64,000 bases of DNA from Salinadaptatus halalkaliphilus (GCF_006543045.1 NZ_RBZW01000039.1:1-64000), one strand, 5' to 3'. Positions 1-8,616 are shown, counted from the stretch's first letter. Notes: generated by a model from the sequence alone, not told the origin. Translations and numbers: made by a program.

Positions 1-95
1 CGAATGCGGATGGGAGTGATGGACGCGGCCCAGTCGTCCAACAGTGTATCCGTTTCTTACGGTGTACTACTGAAAGCTACTGAAAATTGGAACGG

Positions 96-1253
96 TTACA
101 GCTCGTTTAGCTTCCGCAGGAGCTGTCCGCGGTACTCCTCGTCGCTCGTGATGCCTTTGACCTCCAAGACGTTGCGCTCGAGTTTGTCGAGAGCGACCCG
201 GAAGGCGTTTTCCGCGCCGTAGCCTTCGCCGGTGCCGGCGACCTGGCCCTTGTTCGTCCGCAGGCGGATCTGACACTGGACCAGCGGCGTTCCACGGAGT
301 TTCTCTTTGTGTTCTTTGAAACGCACGTGGGCGTGCATTACCTGCATCTCGGCGTACTTATCCGAGACATCCTGGATGCTCTCGGTGATCGACTCTCGCG
401 TGATCGTATCGAGCATCGAGATGTTCGTGATCTGAACGTCCATGCGCTCCTCTTCGGTGAAGGTGAGCGCTCGCAGAACGTCGGTTTTGGTGATGACACC
501 GATGACGACCCGGTCGTCGTCGTCGGGCGTGACCATCAGGCCACCGTAGTCGAGTTCGAGCATCGTCTCGACGGCCTCGTCGACGGTGGTATCGAGCGTC
601 GTCGTCTCGACCGGGCTGTTCATGATGTCGTAGACGGGGACATCGAGCATTCGATCGTTGTCACCAACGCGGTCGCCGGTGGTCATCCGTTCGTTCTCAC
701 GGATGACGAAGTCCGCGATGTCGTGGGTCGTCACGACGCCGGTGAGGTAGTCGTTCTCGTTGAGGACCGGGATCCGAGAGATCCCGTGTTCGCGAAGTAT
801 GTTGATCACCGTCCCGACCCCGTCGCCTTCCTGAACCGTCTCCGGGTCAGACGTGTAGACATCGTCGACGGTCAACGCGTCGAGGTTCTCGAGGACTGCC
901 TCGAGAACTCCGTCACTGCTGATTACGCCCCAGAGTTCGTCGTTCTCGAACACGGGCGCCATCTTCGCGTTGCTCTCGATCAGCACCCGGGCAGTTTCCC
1001 GAACGTCCTCGTCGCGGCTGACCCGCGGCGCTGGCGCGCTCCGGCTCGGTTTGATCAGCGCCGCGACTTTCGCATCGTCTTCGACGTGAGACTGGAGGAC
1101 CTCCCGTTCGCTGATGACGCCCTCGTAGTCACCGTCATTGGTGACGATTATTCCTTTGGGGTTGCCGTCCTCGAAGGTCGAACGGACCTTCCCCATGCGC
1201 GTGCCAACGTCGACTTCGATGTACTCCTGGGTGGCGATATCAGCGATATTCAT
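96..1253 (-). CDS. CBS-domain protein with ribosome-hibernation-factor-like C-terminus
   Basis: A 385-residue soluble protein. From about residue 8 to 285 it carries four CBS modules in two Bateman pairs, recognisable by repeated 'GVI/GVV' strands followed by short helices such as 'ITKTDVLRAL'; CBS pairs usually bind adenosine nucleotides. The last 90 or so residues ('MHAHVRFKEHKEKL' to 'AFRVALDKLERNVLEVKG') look like the HPF/RaiA fold that binds the small ribosomal subunit. The start at MNIADI was chosen because earlier in-frame codons precede the conserved first CBS module. An energy-sensing ribosome regulator is inference. It is divergent from the half lycopene cyclase, with start codons 97 bases apart. 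Confidence 0.88.
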   Translation of the reverse strand: MNIADIATQEYIEVDVGTRMGKVRSTFEDGNPKGIIVTNDGDYEGVISEREVLQSHVEDDAKVAALIKPSRSAPAPRVSRDEDVRETARVLIESNAKMAPVFENDELWGVISSDGVLEAVLENLDALTVDDVYTSDPETVQEGDGVGTVINILREHGISRIPVLNENDYLTGVVTTHDIADFVIRENERMTTGDRVGDNDRMLDVPVYDIMNSPVETTTLDTTVDEAVETMLELDYGGLMVTPDDDDRVVIGVITKTDVLRALTFTEEERMDVQITNISMLDTITRESITESIQDVSDKYAEMQVMHAHVRFKEHKEKLRGTPLVQCQIRLRTNKGQVAGTGEGYGAENAFRVALDKLERNVLEVKGITSDEEYRGQLLRKLNEL

Positions 1254-1350
1254 CGTTCCGGCTCGAGATACTCGCGCAAGGGATTTGAAGATACTGCCTG
1301 TTCCCACCCCGCTGGCGTATCTTCTTGTTGGTAGCCGCACAAGAGCCCCT

Positions 1351-1665
1351 ATGAGAGTCGATATCAGCGTACTCGGTCGATACACCTACCTCGCAACCGA
1401 ACTGTTCTGGGGAACGATCGCAGCGTTACTTTGCTACCGAGCCGGTGCCCTCCGGAGGGCCGCAGTGACAATTGTCGCCCTCTATCCGATCGCCTACGTC
1501 TGGGACCGATACACGCTCGCCGTCGGCGTGTTCGATATCACCCTCCGGACCGGGATCGACATCGCGGGCATTCCGCTCGAGGAGCACCTCTTCATGGCGG
1601 TCGTTCCCGGCCTCGTCGTCGGCGTCCACGAGACGATCTTCGGTTCCGAGGCCGACCGACCGTAG
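1351..1665 (+). CDS. Single lycopene cyclase domain membrane protein
   Basis: A 104-residue membrane protein of about three transmembrane helices. It contains the 'PLEEHLFM' motif that matches the PxEE(Y/A)LF motif found twice in heterodimeric or fused carotenoid cyclases (compare 'TPVEEYLFF' and 'LPIEEALFF' in the CrtY at 9786-10568). Archaeal and actinobacterial lycopene cyclases need two such domains; here only one is present and no second half is adjacent. It may dimerise, partner another half encoded elsewhere, or have another isoprenoid substrate. The ATG is preceded by nothing conserved; readings further upstream overlap the CBS gene on the other strand. Confidence 0.8.
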   Translation: MRVDISVLGRYTYLATELFWGTIAALLCYRAGALRRAAVTIVALYPIAYVWDRYTLAVGVFDITLRTGIDIAGIPLEEHLFMAVVPGLVVGVHETIFGSEADRP

Positions 1666-1823
1666 CCCATCCGCGCCTCGAGCAGTTCGTTCCCACGCCA
1701 TCGAATCTCGACGAGGATCCCGTTCCATCGCATTTCGGCGGTCGTTTCGCGACGACGGTCGCTGCTATCACCGACTGCAACCGACCATGGGGCTCTTATC
1801 GCGAGGGCTCTATTCGAGAGACG

Positions 1824-2585
1824 ATGGAGCGCCGTCGTCAGTCGGACCCCTCGCCAAATCGATCCCCTCGAAGCGATCGGGCGCTCGTCCGATCGATCCT
1901 CCGCCTACTCGTCCTCGCAGTCTGTCTCGTCAGCATCGTGGTTGCGGCGGTGACGGTCGGCCCGATCGTCCTCGAGGAACTCGAGGAGCTAGACGACGTC
2001 GAGATCGTCGACCGACCCGCGCCGAGTTCGGAGCCCCCGCCGGCTGGCGAACGCGACCCCGCCGTGACCGACCCCGGCGATCCCGGCGAGTCGAGCTACG
2101 AAACCAACGTCGAGACCGTCACCTCGCCAACCGTCGAGGATTTCATTCACGCCGAAGTCAACGACCGGCGGGCCGAGCACGATCTCGAGTCCCTCGAGTG
2201 GGACGGCACCGTCGCGTCGGTCTCGCGTGCACACAGCTACGACATGGCCGAACGCGATTACTTCGCCCACACGAATCCCGACGGGGAGGCGCCGTTCGAT
2301 CGGTTCACCGACATCGACGACTACTGTCGCGCCTACGGCGAGAATATCGCGCTGACGTGGGTCGATCGACCGGTCGATCGCCCTGGTGAGGACGGTTCGA
2401 CCACCTACTACACTGCGGAGGAACTCGCGACCGGGCTCGTCGACCAGTGGATGGACTCACCGCCACACCGAGAGGCGATCCTCGACGAGCACGGCGGCCC
2501 AGGCTGGGATCGCGGCGGGATCGGCGTCTACCTCGACGACGACGGCAGCGTCTACGCGACGCACAATTTCTGTCACGAGTGGTAG
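1824..2585 (+). CDS. CAP/SCP-domain extracellular protein
   Basis: A 253-residue protein with an N-terminal hydrophobic anchor (about residues 26-52, 'LLVLAVCLVSIVVAAVTVGPIV'-like), a proline and acid-rich linker to about residue 105, then a CAP (cysteine-rich secretory/SCP) domain. Landmarks are 'HAEVNDRRAEHDLESLEWD', 'AHSYDMAERDYFAHTNPDG', 'YGENIA' and 'SPPHREAIL', including the conserved histidines and Glu of the CAP cavity. It should be membrane-anchored with the domain outside the cell. Prokaryotic CAP proteins have no settled function, and lipid or peptidase roles are only proposed. It ends with 'HNFCHEW', typical of the final CAP strand. Confidence 0.88.
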   Translation: MERRRQSDPSPNRSPRSDRALVRSILRLLVLAVCLVSIVVAAVTVGPIVLEELEELDDVEIVDRPAPSSEPPPAGERDPAVTDPGDPGESSYETNVETVTSPTVEDFIHAEVNDRRAEHDLESLEWDGTVASVSRAHSYDMAERDYFAHTNPDGEAPFDRFTDIDDYCRAYGENIALTWVDRPVDRPGEDGSTTYYTAEELATGLVDQWMDSPPHREAILDEHGGPGWDRGGIGVYLDDDGSVYATHNFCHEW

Positions 2586-2674
2586 TTCGTCAGCGGACCG
2601 AAGCGTCTCCGGCTCGAGACACAGCAGATGCGAACGTGTTACAGTTTCTTGATGGATCGGCTCGTAGGGACCAT

Positions 2675-3457
2675 ATGGACGTCACGACGACGATCGCGTC
2701 GGTCTATCGTACGGCGACGGATCGGGAGATCACCTTCCTCGCCGCCGCCTTCGCCTACTACGCGTTCGTTTCGCTGATTCCGATGGTACTGTTGGCGCTC
2801 GTCGTCGGCTCGGTGCTCGGCGGCGAGGAGACCGCTCAACAGTTGATTCTTGTGGCGGGGGACTTCCTCCCCGACGCCGGTGAGGCGTTAGTGACCGAGG
2901 CGCTGACGACCGAAGCCGGCCGCGCCGAGGCGACCGTCGTCGCGCTCGCGGTCGCCACCTGGGGCGCTCTCAAGGTCTTTCGCGGGCTGAGCAAGGCCTT
3001 CGATACGGTCTATGACGAGGTCGTCGAGGAATCGCTGCTCGAGGAAGTTCGCGACGGCGTCATCGTCATCGTCGCGGGTGCGGGCGCGCTCCTGTTGATG
3101 ATCGTCGTCGGCACCGTCTTGGGGGTCGTCGCTGGAACGATACCGTTTGCCAGCGCGATGAGCTGGCTCGTTCTCCTGATCGGGCTCGTCCTCGTCTTTC
3201 TGCCGGTCTATTACGTGCTTCCCCCAATATCGGTGTCTGTCTCCGAGATCCTTCCGGGCACGATCGTCGCCGCTGTCGGCTGGACCGCACTGCAGGTCGG
3301 GTTCCAGGTCTACGCCGGGAACGCGGGCCAGTACGAAGCCTACGGCGCCGTCGGTGCCGTCTTGTTGCTGGTTACGTTCCTCTATTTCGCCGGCATCATC
3401 GTCTTGCTCGGTGCCGTGGTCAACGTCGTCCATTCGGAGCCGACACTCGCCGAGTGA
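2675..3457 (+). CDS. YihY/BrkB-family membrane protein
   Basis: A 260-residue integral membrane protein with about six helices. It opens with the family signature 'REITFLAAAFAYYAFVSLIPMVLL' (residues about 15-40), followed by a soluble segment, a helix 'VIVIVAGAGALLLMIVVGTVLG' and a paired C-terminal set. The family was once called ribonuclease BN; that was a misassignment, and BrkB-like proteins are now regarded as transporters or envelope proteins of unknown substrate. The ATG was chosen because MDVTTTI directly precedes the signature. A degenerate copy of the dispersed palindromic element begins 6 bases after the stop codon. Confidence 0.9.
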   Translation: MDVTTTIASVYRTATDREITFLAAAFAYYAFVSLIPMVLLALVVGSVLGGEETAQQLILVAGDFLPDAGEALVTEALTTEAGRAEATVVALAVATWGALKVFRGLSKAFDTVYDEVVEESLLEEVRDGVIVIVAGAGALLLMIVVGTVLGVVAGTIPFASAMSWLVLLIGLVLVFLPVYYVLPPISVSVSEILPGTIVAAVGWTALQVGFQVYAGNAGQYEAYGAVGAVLLLVTFLYFAGIIVLLGAVVNVVHSEPTLAE

Positions 3458-3463
3458 GCGGAC

Positions 3464-3544
3464 GCATCGGTTTCCTGTACGTCATTGCCGGGACACCGTC
3501 CGGGTCGTGGGTGTGCGGGGACAGCGGTACAGGAATCCGTATCA
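3464..3544 (+). repeat. Dispersed palindromic element, copy R1 (degenerate)
   Basis: An imperfect palindrome of about 81 bp with the A end at left (CATCGGTTTCCTGTACGTC) and the B end at right (reverse complement TGATACGGATTCCTGTAC). It begins 6 bases after the BrkB stop codon. It is the most diverged of nine related copies in the window. Confidence 0.75.
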
Positions 3545-3565
3545 CTGGTAACGACCAAAAACCCA

Positions 3566-4138
3566 CTACCGGTAGTTCTTGAACAACAACGCCCTGACAT
3601 CGTCTTTGGTCTGGACGTCCTCCGTCGAGCCGTCCGGCAACGTCACCGTGTAGCGGTGATCCGACGAGTCCGACTCCGCCCACTTGTCGTCGTGGGTCTC
3701 GAGCAGGCTCATCATCTCGTCTAGCATCTCGTCGTCGTCGGCGTCGCCGCTCGCGTCGTCCGCGTTGGACTCGACGTCATCTTCGTCGCCGGTATCGCCC
3801 GCAGAATCCTCGTCGTCAGTCGCAGACTCACCGTCATCGCCGACGGACGACTCGTCCGGGAGCTTCGACGCCGTCGTTTCGTCGTAGGCGACTTCCTCGA
3901 GTGCGGTTGGATCGGGATCGCCGTCGATCGCAGCGCCGACCGAGGCGGCAACGTCGTCGGTCGCCGAGGAGTCGAACTCGCCGTCGAGATCGATATCGTC
4001 GTCGAGATTGTCGATCAGATACTGAAGCGCATCCTGTTCGCGAACGTAGCCGTACTTGCCGACGACGTCCTCGGAAATTTCCTCGCGGAGGTGCTGAATG
4101 AACGCGTACTGGTCGTCGGTCACCTCGAGGGTTTGCAT
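3566..4138 (-). CDS. Haloarchaeal acidic protein of unknown function
   Basis: A 190-residue soluble protein that I do not recognise beyond being a haloarchaeal type. Residues 1-50 form a compact helical start ('MQTLEVTDDQYAFIQHLREEI', then 'REQDALQYLIDNLDDD'). Residues about 75-140 are an Asp/Glu/Ser-rich low-complexity linker, and the last 45 residues ('RYTVTLPDGSTEDVQTKDDVRALLF') look like a small beta-alpha module. The two ordered ends joined by a disordered acidic spacer suggest an adaptor or regulator, but this is only an inference. It faces the redoxin gene divergently, 103 bases away. Confidence 0.8.
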   Translation of the reverse strand: MQTLEVTDDQYAFIQHLREEISEDVVGKYGYVREQDALQYLIDNLDDDIDLDGEFDSSATDDVAASVGAAIDGDPDPTALEEVAYDETTASKLPDESSVGDDGESATDDEDSAGDTGDEDDVESNADDASGDADDDEMLDEMMSLLETHDDKWAESDSSDHRYTVTLPDGSTEDVQTKDDVRALLFKNYR

Positions 4139-4241
4139 ATGCCTTCGATGCGGGTGACGGTACAAATATGTACGCCGTCCCGACGCGTACCGGCTCGTAA
4201 CGAGCGCTATTCTTACGTCGATAGATACGAATGGATCACGT

Positions 4242-4805
4242 ATGGTCCTACAAGAGTCCGATTCGACGCTCGAGGCCAGCGACGAGGCGCCCGCCTTCGA
4301 ACTCGAGGGTGTCGACGGCCAGACGTACACGCTCGAGTCGTTTGCCGACAGCGAGGCACTGCTGGTCGTGTTCACCTGCAATCACTGTCCGTACGCGAAA
4401 GCGAAGTTCGACCTGTTGAACGAACTGGCCGCCGAGTACGACGACGTTGCAGTCGTCGGCATCAATCCAAACGACGCCGAGGAGTACCCCGACGACTCCC
4501 TCGAGGCGATGCAGGAGTACGTCGACGACGGCCGAATCCAGTACGACGCCTACCTTCGGGACGAGTCCCAGAGCGTCGCCCGCGAGTACGGCGCAGTGTG
4601 TACGCCCGATCCGTTCCTCTTCGACCGCGACGATGGTGCGTTCAGACTCGTCTACCACGGTCGACTCGACGACGCGCTCAATCCCGAGGACGAGCCGACT
4701 CGGTTCCACGTTCGCGAAGCGATCGACAGCGTGCTGGCTGGCGAGGCGGTCGACCTCGAGTGGCAGCCCTCCCAGGGATGTTCGATCAAGTGGGCCGACG
4801 ACTAG
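4242..4805 (+). CDS. Thioredoxin-fold redoxin (AhpC/TSA-like) with CxxC
   Basis: A 187-residue cytoplasmic thioredoxin-fold protein. The active site is 'FTCNHCPYAK', giving cysteines 46 and 49, a pattern typical of the redoxin family that keeps a CNHCPY motif rather than the CGPC of thioredoxin. The neighbouring segments 'VVGINPNDAEEYPDDS' and 'TPDPFLFDRDDG' match peroxiredoxin-like redoxins. The likely role is thiol-disulfide exchange or peroxide handling; the substrate is unknown. The gene is transcribed alone, and copy R2 of the palindromic element starts 15 bases after its stop. Confidence 0.9.
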   Translation: MVLQESDSTLEASDEAPAFELEGVDGQTYTLESFADSEALLVVFTCNHCPYAKAKFDLLNELAAEYDDVAVVGINPNDAEEYPDDSLEAMQEYVDDGRIQYDAYLRDESQSVAREYGAVCTPDPFLFDRDDGAFRLVYHGRLDDALNPEDEPTRFHVREAIDSVLAGEAVDLEWQPSQGCSIKWADD

Positions 4806-4820
4806 TGGCGTCCCGACCCT

Positions 4821-4904
4821 GATACGGTTTACTGTAAGTCATTTCTGGCGCACCCGCGACCTGGACGGCGGGTGCGCCGGTAAATCGTTACAGCAATCCG
4901 TATG
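4821..4904 (+). repeat. Dispersed palindromic element, copy R2
   Basis: An 84-bp imperfect palindrome with outer ends GATACGGTTTACTGTAAGTC (A end) and, in reverse complement, TCATACGGATTGCTGTAACG (B end). The inner arms GGCGCACCCGC and GCGGGTGCGCC are complementary around a GC-rich centre. It is one of the best preserved copies and lies between the 3' ends of the convergent redoxin and halocyanin-like genes. Confidence 0.88.
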
Positions 4905-4953
4905 AACGACGGGATCGAATCCGGCGGAGTGGGTCGGTTCGATGGTCGGACGG

Positions 4954-5454
4954 CTACTTGACGACGAGATCGCCGACCTGATTTACTTCGTGATAGCTAC
5001 AGACGTACGTCGCCATCGCACTGTCTGCAGTAAACTCGAGGGATGCACTCTCGCCTTCGGAACTGACCTCGTCGCTGATCAGGTCGTCGACGACGTCGTC
5101 GGTATCGTCCCAAATCTGGATGTCGTGTGGCATGTCGTCGGCGTTGATCCACTCGATGGTGTAGGCTTCACCGTCGGTGAGTGCGAGCGTCGGATTTTCC
5201 TCACCCTCGATCGCAGTCGGTTCGACGCCGTCCCAGTGGGTAGCGTAGCCCTCGAGGACGATCTCCGTTCCAGGCTCGACCTCGATGCCGTCGCTACCGT
5301 CGGTTCCGTTTCCATCGCCGGTTCCATTTCCATCGCCGGATCCACCGTTACCGTCGCTCCCGTTATCGTCGCCGCCCATACATCCTGCGAGGGTGAGCAT
5401 TGCTGTCGATGCCCCTGCAGCCTTCAGGACCGTGCGCCGAGTATGATCGGTCAT
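4954..5454 (-). CDS. Halocyanin-like cupredoxin lipoprotein (axial Met replaced)
   Basis: A 166-residue exported protein. It starts with a twin-arginine signal ('TRRTVLKAAG') and a lipobox 'LAGC' (lipidated Cys25), then a Gly/Asn/Asp linker to about residue 58 and a cupredoxin domain. Likely copper ligands are His110 ('MPHDIQIW'), Cys152 and His155 ('YVCSYHEVNQVG'). Halocyanins normally have a methionine axial ligand a few residues after the second His; here the nearest residue is Gln159, as in stellacyanin-type sites. It would act as a membrane-attached electron carrier on the outer face. Whether it binds copper is not proven by sequence. Confidence 0.82.
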   Translation of the reverse strand: MTDHTRRTVLKAAGASTAMLTLAGCMGGDDNGSDGNGGSGDGNGTGDGNGTDGSDGIEVEPGTEIVLEGYATHWDGVEPTAIEGEENPTLALTDGEAYTIEWINADDMPHDIQIWDDTDDVVDDLISDEVSSEGESASLEFTADSAMATYVCSYHEVNQVGDLVVK

Positions 5455-5547
5455 GGCTCTTCGGCCGACGGTTCGGGTCAGATACCGTTGAAAATGCGAC
5501 CGCGTTCCCAGCGGGTGAGGCCTCGACCGATCATATTCGGCGCCGGA

Positions 5548-6636
5548 CTATCGGACGGCGCGACGGTATTGGACCGGCCATCGGTCGGCCGACTCGTCCT
5601 CGAGGCGGTCGGCGGCATGGAGTCCGAAGTACGGATCCTGGAGGAACTCCCGACCGACGAGCACGAGGTCGCCACGTCCGTTGCGAACGATCGCGTCGGC
5701 TTGTTCGGGCTCGGTGATCCCGCCAACTGCACCGACGGCGATGTCTGCCCCGTCGCGAATCGCTTCGGCCAGGGGCACCTGGAAATTCGGTCCGCCAGGC
5801 GGTTCCTGATCCGGATGGACCGAACCCGAGCTCACGTCGATCAGGTCGACGCCGAGTCCGGCGAGATCGTCGGCGAGTCGAACCGACTGCTCGAGATCCC
5901 ACGAGGGTCGATCCTCGAGCCAGTCCGTTCCGGAGATACGCACGAAGAGGGGCTTGTCCGCGGGCCAGACCGCCCTGACTTCCTCGGTGACCTCACGGAG
6001 GAGTCGCGTTCGGTTCTCGAAACTCCCGCCGTACTCGTCTTCGCGTCGGTTGGTCACCGGCGAGAGAAACTCGTGGAGCAGATAGCCGTGTGCAGCGTGA
6101 ATCTCGGCGATGTCGAACCCGGCCTCGAGCGAGCGCTCTGCCGCCGTTCGGAATGCGCCGATTACGTCGACGATGTCGTCCGTGCTCGCTCGTTTCATTG
6201 CCGGCCGATCCCCGCGAAACGGCGGGTAGGCGTCGGGTGACGGCGAGAGCGTTTCCCAGCCACCGTCGGCGGGCGACAGCGGCAGGTTCCCCTCCGAAGG
6301 CGGACACTTGCTCGCCTTGTGACCGGCGTGAGCGAGTTGAATACCCGGGACGGCACCCTGTTCGCGAACGAAGTCGGTGATCGGCTCGAGTGCGGCCGCG
6401 TGCTCGTCGCTCCAGATACCGAGGTCCGCGCCGGTGATACGGCCGCGGGGCTCGACGGCGGTGGCTTCGGTCAAGACGATGCCGGCACCACCGACGGCGC
6501 GACTCCCGAGGTGAACGCGGTGCCACTCCGTCGGCAGTCCGTCGCGGTCACAGGAGTACTGACACATCGGCGAGACGGCGATTCGATTCGGTATCTCGCA
6601 GTCACGCATCGACAACCCGTCGAACAGCGCTGGCAT
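5548..6636 (-). CDS. NADH:flavin oxidoreductase, old yellow enzyme family (YqjM-like)
   Basis: A 362-residue TIM-barrel flavoenzyme. It begins 'MPALFDGLSMRDCEIPNRIAVSPMCQYS'-like, with the cysteine near residue 25 that tunes FMN in the YqjM class. 'GIQLAHAGHKAS' carries the active-site His pair, and 'EIHAAHGYLLHEFLSP' and 'VNRREDEYGGSFENR'-like segments are family signatures. The C-terminal 'GDLVLVGREFLQDPYFGLHAAD' binds the FMN phosphate. It probably reduces activated C=C bonds with NAD(P)H; the physiological substrate is unknown. The start was placed at MPALF, since upstream codons are not conserved in such enzymes. Confidence 0.93.
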   Translation of the reverse strand: MPALFDGLSMRDCEIPNRIAVSPMCQYSCDRDGLPTEWHRVHLGSRAVGGAGIVLTEATAVEPRGRITGADLGIWSDEHAAALEPITDFVREQGAVPGIQLAHAGHKASKCPPSEGNLPLSPADGGWETLSPSPDAYPPFRGDRPAMKRASTDDIVDVIGAFRTAAERSLEAGFDIAEIHAAHGYLLHEFLSPVTNRREDEYGGSFENRTRLLREVTEEVRAVWPADKPLFVRISGTDWLEDRPSWDLEQSVRLADDLAGLGVDLIDVSSGSVHPDQEPPGGPNFQVPLAEAIRDGADIAVGAVGGITEPEQADAIVRNGRGDLVLVGREFLQDPYFGLHAADRLEDESADRWPVQYRRAVR

Positions 6637-6728
6637 AGCCGGGGCTTTCGACCCAATCGGGAAAACGACGATGAACGGGGCCGCGTTTGCCGGCTCGCAC
6701 GGCGGGACAGTCATCGGTCGACCGTATG

Positions 6729-6737
6729 GTTATATAT
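6729..6737 (+). promoter_or_regulatory. TATA box of the zinc-ribbon membrane protein gene
   Basis: GTTATATAT lies 24-32 bases before the ATG at 6761. This spacing puts the transcription start at or next to the start codon, so the mRNA is probably leaderless. Confidence 0.65.
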
Positions 6738-6760
6738 TGGGTTAGAAACACGTCTGGCGC

Positions 6761-7288
6761 ATGGAAAACACCGCTAGCGAAACAGCGTACTGTTCCGCGT
6801 GTGGAACCGAGATTCGTTCGGACACCGCCATCTGCCCCACCTGTGGTGCCAACCAGAACGGGCGCTCCACCCAGCACGGAGACAGCAGCCACCACCAGGA
6901 CCACCGACAGGAACCGGCAGAACCGACGGGCCGATACGTCGCTGCAGCGGTCGGCGCGCTGATCTCGTTTTTCATCGGTTGGTTTCCGTTCGTCGGTCCG
7001 ATCGTTCCGGGTATCGTCGCGGGATATCTACGCGGGAGCGACACGAAAGAGAGCGCACTCGCCGGTACCCTCGCGAACGTGATCGCCTCGATCCCGATCG
7101 TCGGACTGCTGATGCTCTTTTTCGGCCTGGGCGCGATCGGCATGGTCACCGAAGGCAACGGCGAGGCCGGACTCGGCCTCGGCATCCTCCTGGCAATGAC
7201 TCTCGTCTCGCTTCTGTACTACTACGGCTTCGGTGCCCTCGGCGGCGTCATCGGTGCCGCGATGACCGATCGTCGCGACCCCGAGTGA
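6761..7288 (+). CDS. Zinc-ribbon membrane protein
   Basis: A 175-residue protein. The N-terminus carries a zinc ribbon made of two CxxC pairs ('YCSACGTE' and 'ICPTCGAN', about residues 11-30). A polar His/Gln-rich linker follows, then about three to four transmembrane helices from residue 60 ('VAAAVGALISFFIGWFPFVGPIVPGIVAGYLRG', 'VIASIPIVGLLMLFFGLGAIGM', 'LLAMTLVSLLYYYGFGALGGVIG'). The membrane part resembles the DUF5518-like haloarchaeal proteins with 'GPIVPGIVAGYLRG'. Its function is unknown; the ribbon may report zinc or bind a partner on the cytoplasmic side. Confidence 0.87.
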   Translation: MENTASETAYCSACGTEIRSDTAICPTCGANQNGRSTQHGDSSHHQDHRQEPAEPTGRYVAAAVGALISFFIGWFPFVGPIVPGIVAGYLRGSDTKESALAGTLANVIASIPIVGLLMLFFGLGAIGMVTEGNGEAGLGLGILLAMTLVSLLYYYGFGALGGVIGAAMTDRRDPE

Positions 7289-7377
7289 GACGGGTTCGTC
7301 AACGTCGTGCAACCCGCCCTCCCGTGGATCCACCGGAACATCGATACACCAGACTGGAGACTGACCCCGTCGCACAA

Positions 7378-8616
7378 TCAACTGACGAACAACAACGGCC
7401 CGATCAACACCCCCATCAGATGGACGCGCCGGGCCCGCAGCCGAACCGGAACCATGCCGACGGCGGCCGCGACGAGAAAGATCACGATTCCGATCGGACC
7501 AGTAAAGAGAAACGACAGCCCGATCAACAACGCGAGGACGACTGCCGAAATCTTCCAGTAGGTCATCCGACCGACTATCTCGAGATAGGCGTCGCCGACG
7601 ACGATAACGAGCACGAAGCCGATCGCACCTGCGAGCACGACACCAGTAAGGAGAATCGGCAACTCGAGGGGGACATCGGCGCTGTCGACGGCGACCATCA
7701 CCCCCGTTCGGGGTTGGCCGATGGCGACGAGAGCAAAGAGCGCGAAGATCGTATTCGCCGTATCGACGCCACTAGTCGCGACGATGTAACCGCGGTCACC
7801 CGAGCCGCCGGGCACGAGCACCAGGACGGCGACGGCAGCGATCGCGGCGGAGATTCCCGGAATGTAGCCGACGACGGCCCCCGCGAGCGCGCCGGCGATC
7901 GCCGTACCGGCGACGAGCCAGCGCGGGAGGGCGATCGTCTCCTCGCGCTGGGCCGGAACCCCGCTGCCGAAGATGGCGTCGATCAACACCGGCGCACCGA
8001 AGAGACCGGCAAACAGTGGTGCGAGCATCCCGCCGGCCTCGAGCGGCGCGTTCGGCGAGAGATCGAGTGTGAGAAACCCGAGCGCCGCGGCCAGGGCAAA
8101 CGAGACGAGGGCAGCCACGCGTCGAAACCAGGTGTACTCCGAGGCGATCAACGCGACAACGACCATCGCCAGCACGAGCGAGAGGTTGTCACGAATCGTC
8201 GGGTAGACGGCCATCACGCCCCAGGTGATCGGAACCGCCAGCGGGAGAGCCACGAGAACGGCGAGCAGACTCCCGATCGCCGAGAGTCGAATCGCCTCGT
8301 ACCCCCGTCCCGCCATGACCATCCGGTGGCCCGGGAGGGCCGTCACCGCCATCTCCGCGTCGGGGACGCCAAGCGCCATCGCCGGCACCGCGTTGAGAAA
8401 CGTGTGGACGACGCCGGCGGCGAGCATCCCACAGCCGATGAACAGCGGCGGACCGGGAATCGACGTCGCGACCCCCGCCAGCAACAGGGCGAAGTTGTTC
8501 GCGTGCAGACCGGGAACGAGCCCACTACAGCTTCCCAGTACCGAGCCAGCCAGAATCCACGCGAGCAACGCAAGCGTGAACTCGAGATCGACGACCACCT
8601 CGAGGCCGGAGACCAT
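7378..8616 (-). CDS. TctA-like tripartite tricarboxylate transporter permease family protein
   Basis: A 412-residue polytopic membrane protein with about ten helices. The first signature 'GSVLGSCSGLVPGLHANN' and the later 'AGAVVGYIPGISAAIAAVAVL' are the two 'GxxPGL' re-entrant motifs of the TctA/DUF112 family. Bacterial TctA works with TctB and a periplasmic binding protein TctC; neither is encoded nearby, which fits the archaeal stand-alone branch. Substrate is unknown. The gene ends 11 bases past the midpoint of a short convergent interval with the zinc-ribbon gene, and its start lies 97 bases from the end of the brp gene. Confidence 0.85.
   Translation of the reverse strand: MVSGLEVVVDLEFTLALLAWILAGSVLGSCSGLVPGLHANNFALLLAGVATSIPGPPLFIGCGMLAAGVVHTFLNAVPAMALGVPDAEMAVTALPGHRMVMAGRGYEAIRLSAIGSLLAVLVALPLAVPITWGVMAVYPTIRDNLSLVLAMVVVALIASEYTWFRRVAALVSFALAAALGFLTLDLSPNAPLEAGGMLAPLFAGLFGAPVLIDAIFGSGVPAQREETIALPRWLVAGTAIAGALAGAVVGYIPGISAAIAAVAVLVLVPGGSGDRGYIVATSGVDTANTIFALFALVAIGQPRTGVMVAVDSADVPLELPILLTGVVLAGAIGFVLVIVVGDAYLEIVGRMTYWKISAVVLALLIGLSFLFTGPIGIVIFLVAAAVGMVPVRLRARRVHLMGVLIGPLLFVS

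Noticed and set aside
309-1334. A 341-codon open frame on the plus strand opposite the CBS gene
   Set aside because: It is the antisense reading of a clear CBS-domain gene; open antisense frames are common in GC-rich haloarchaeal DNA.
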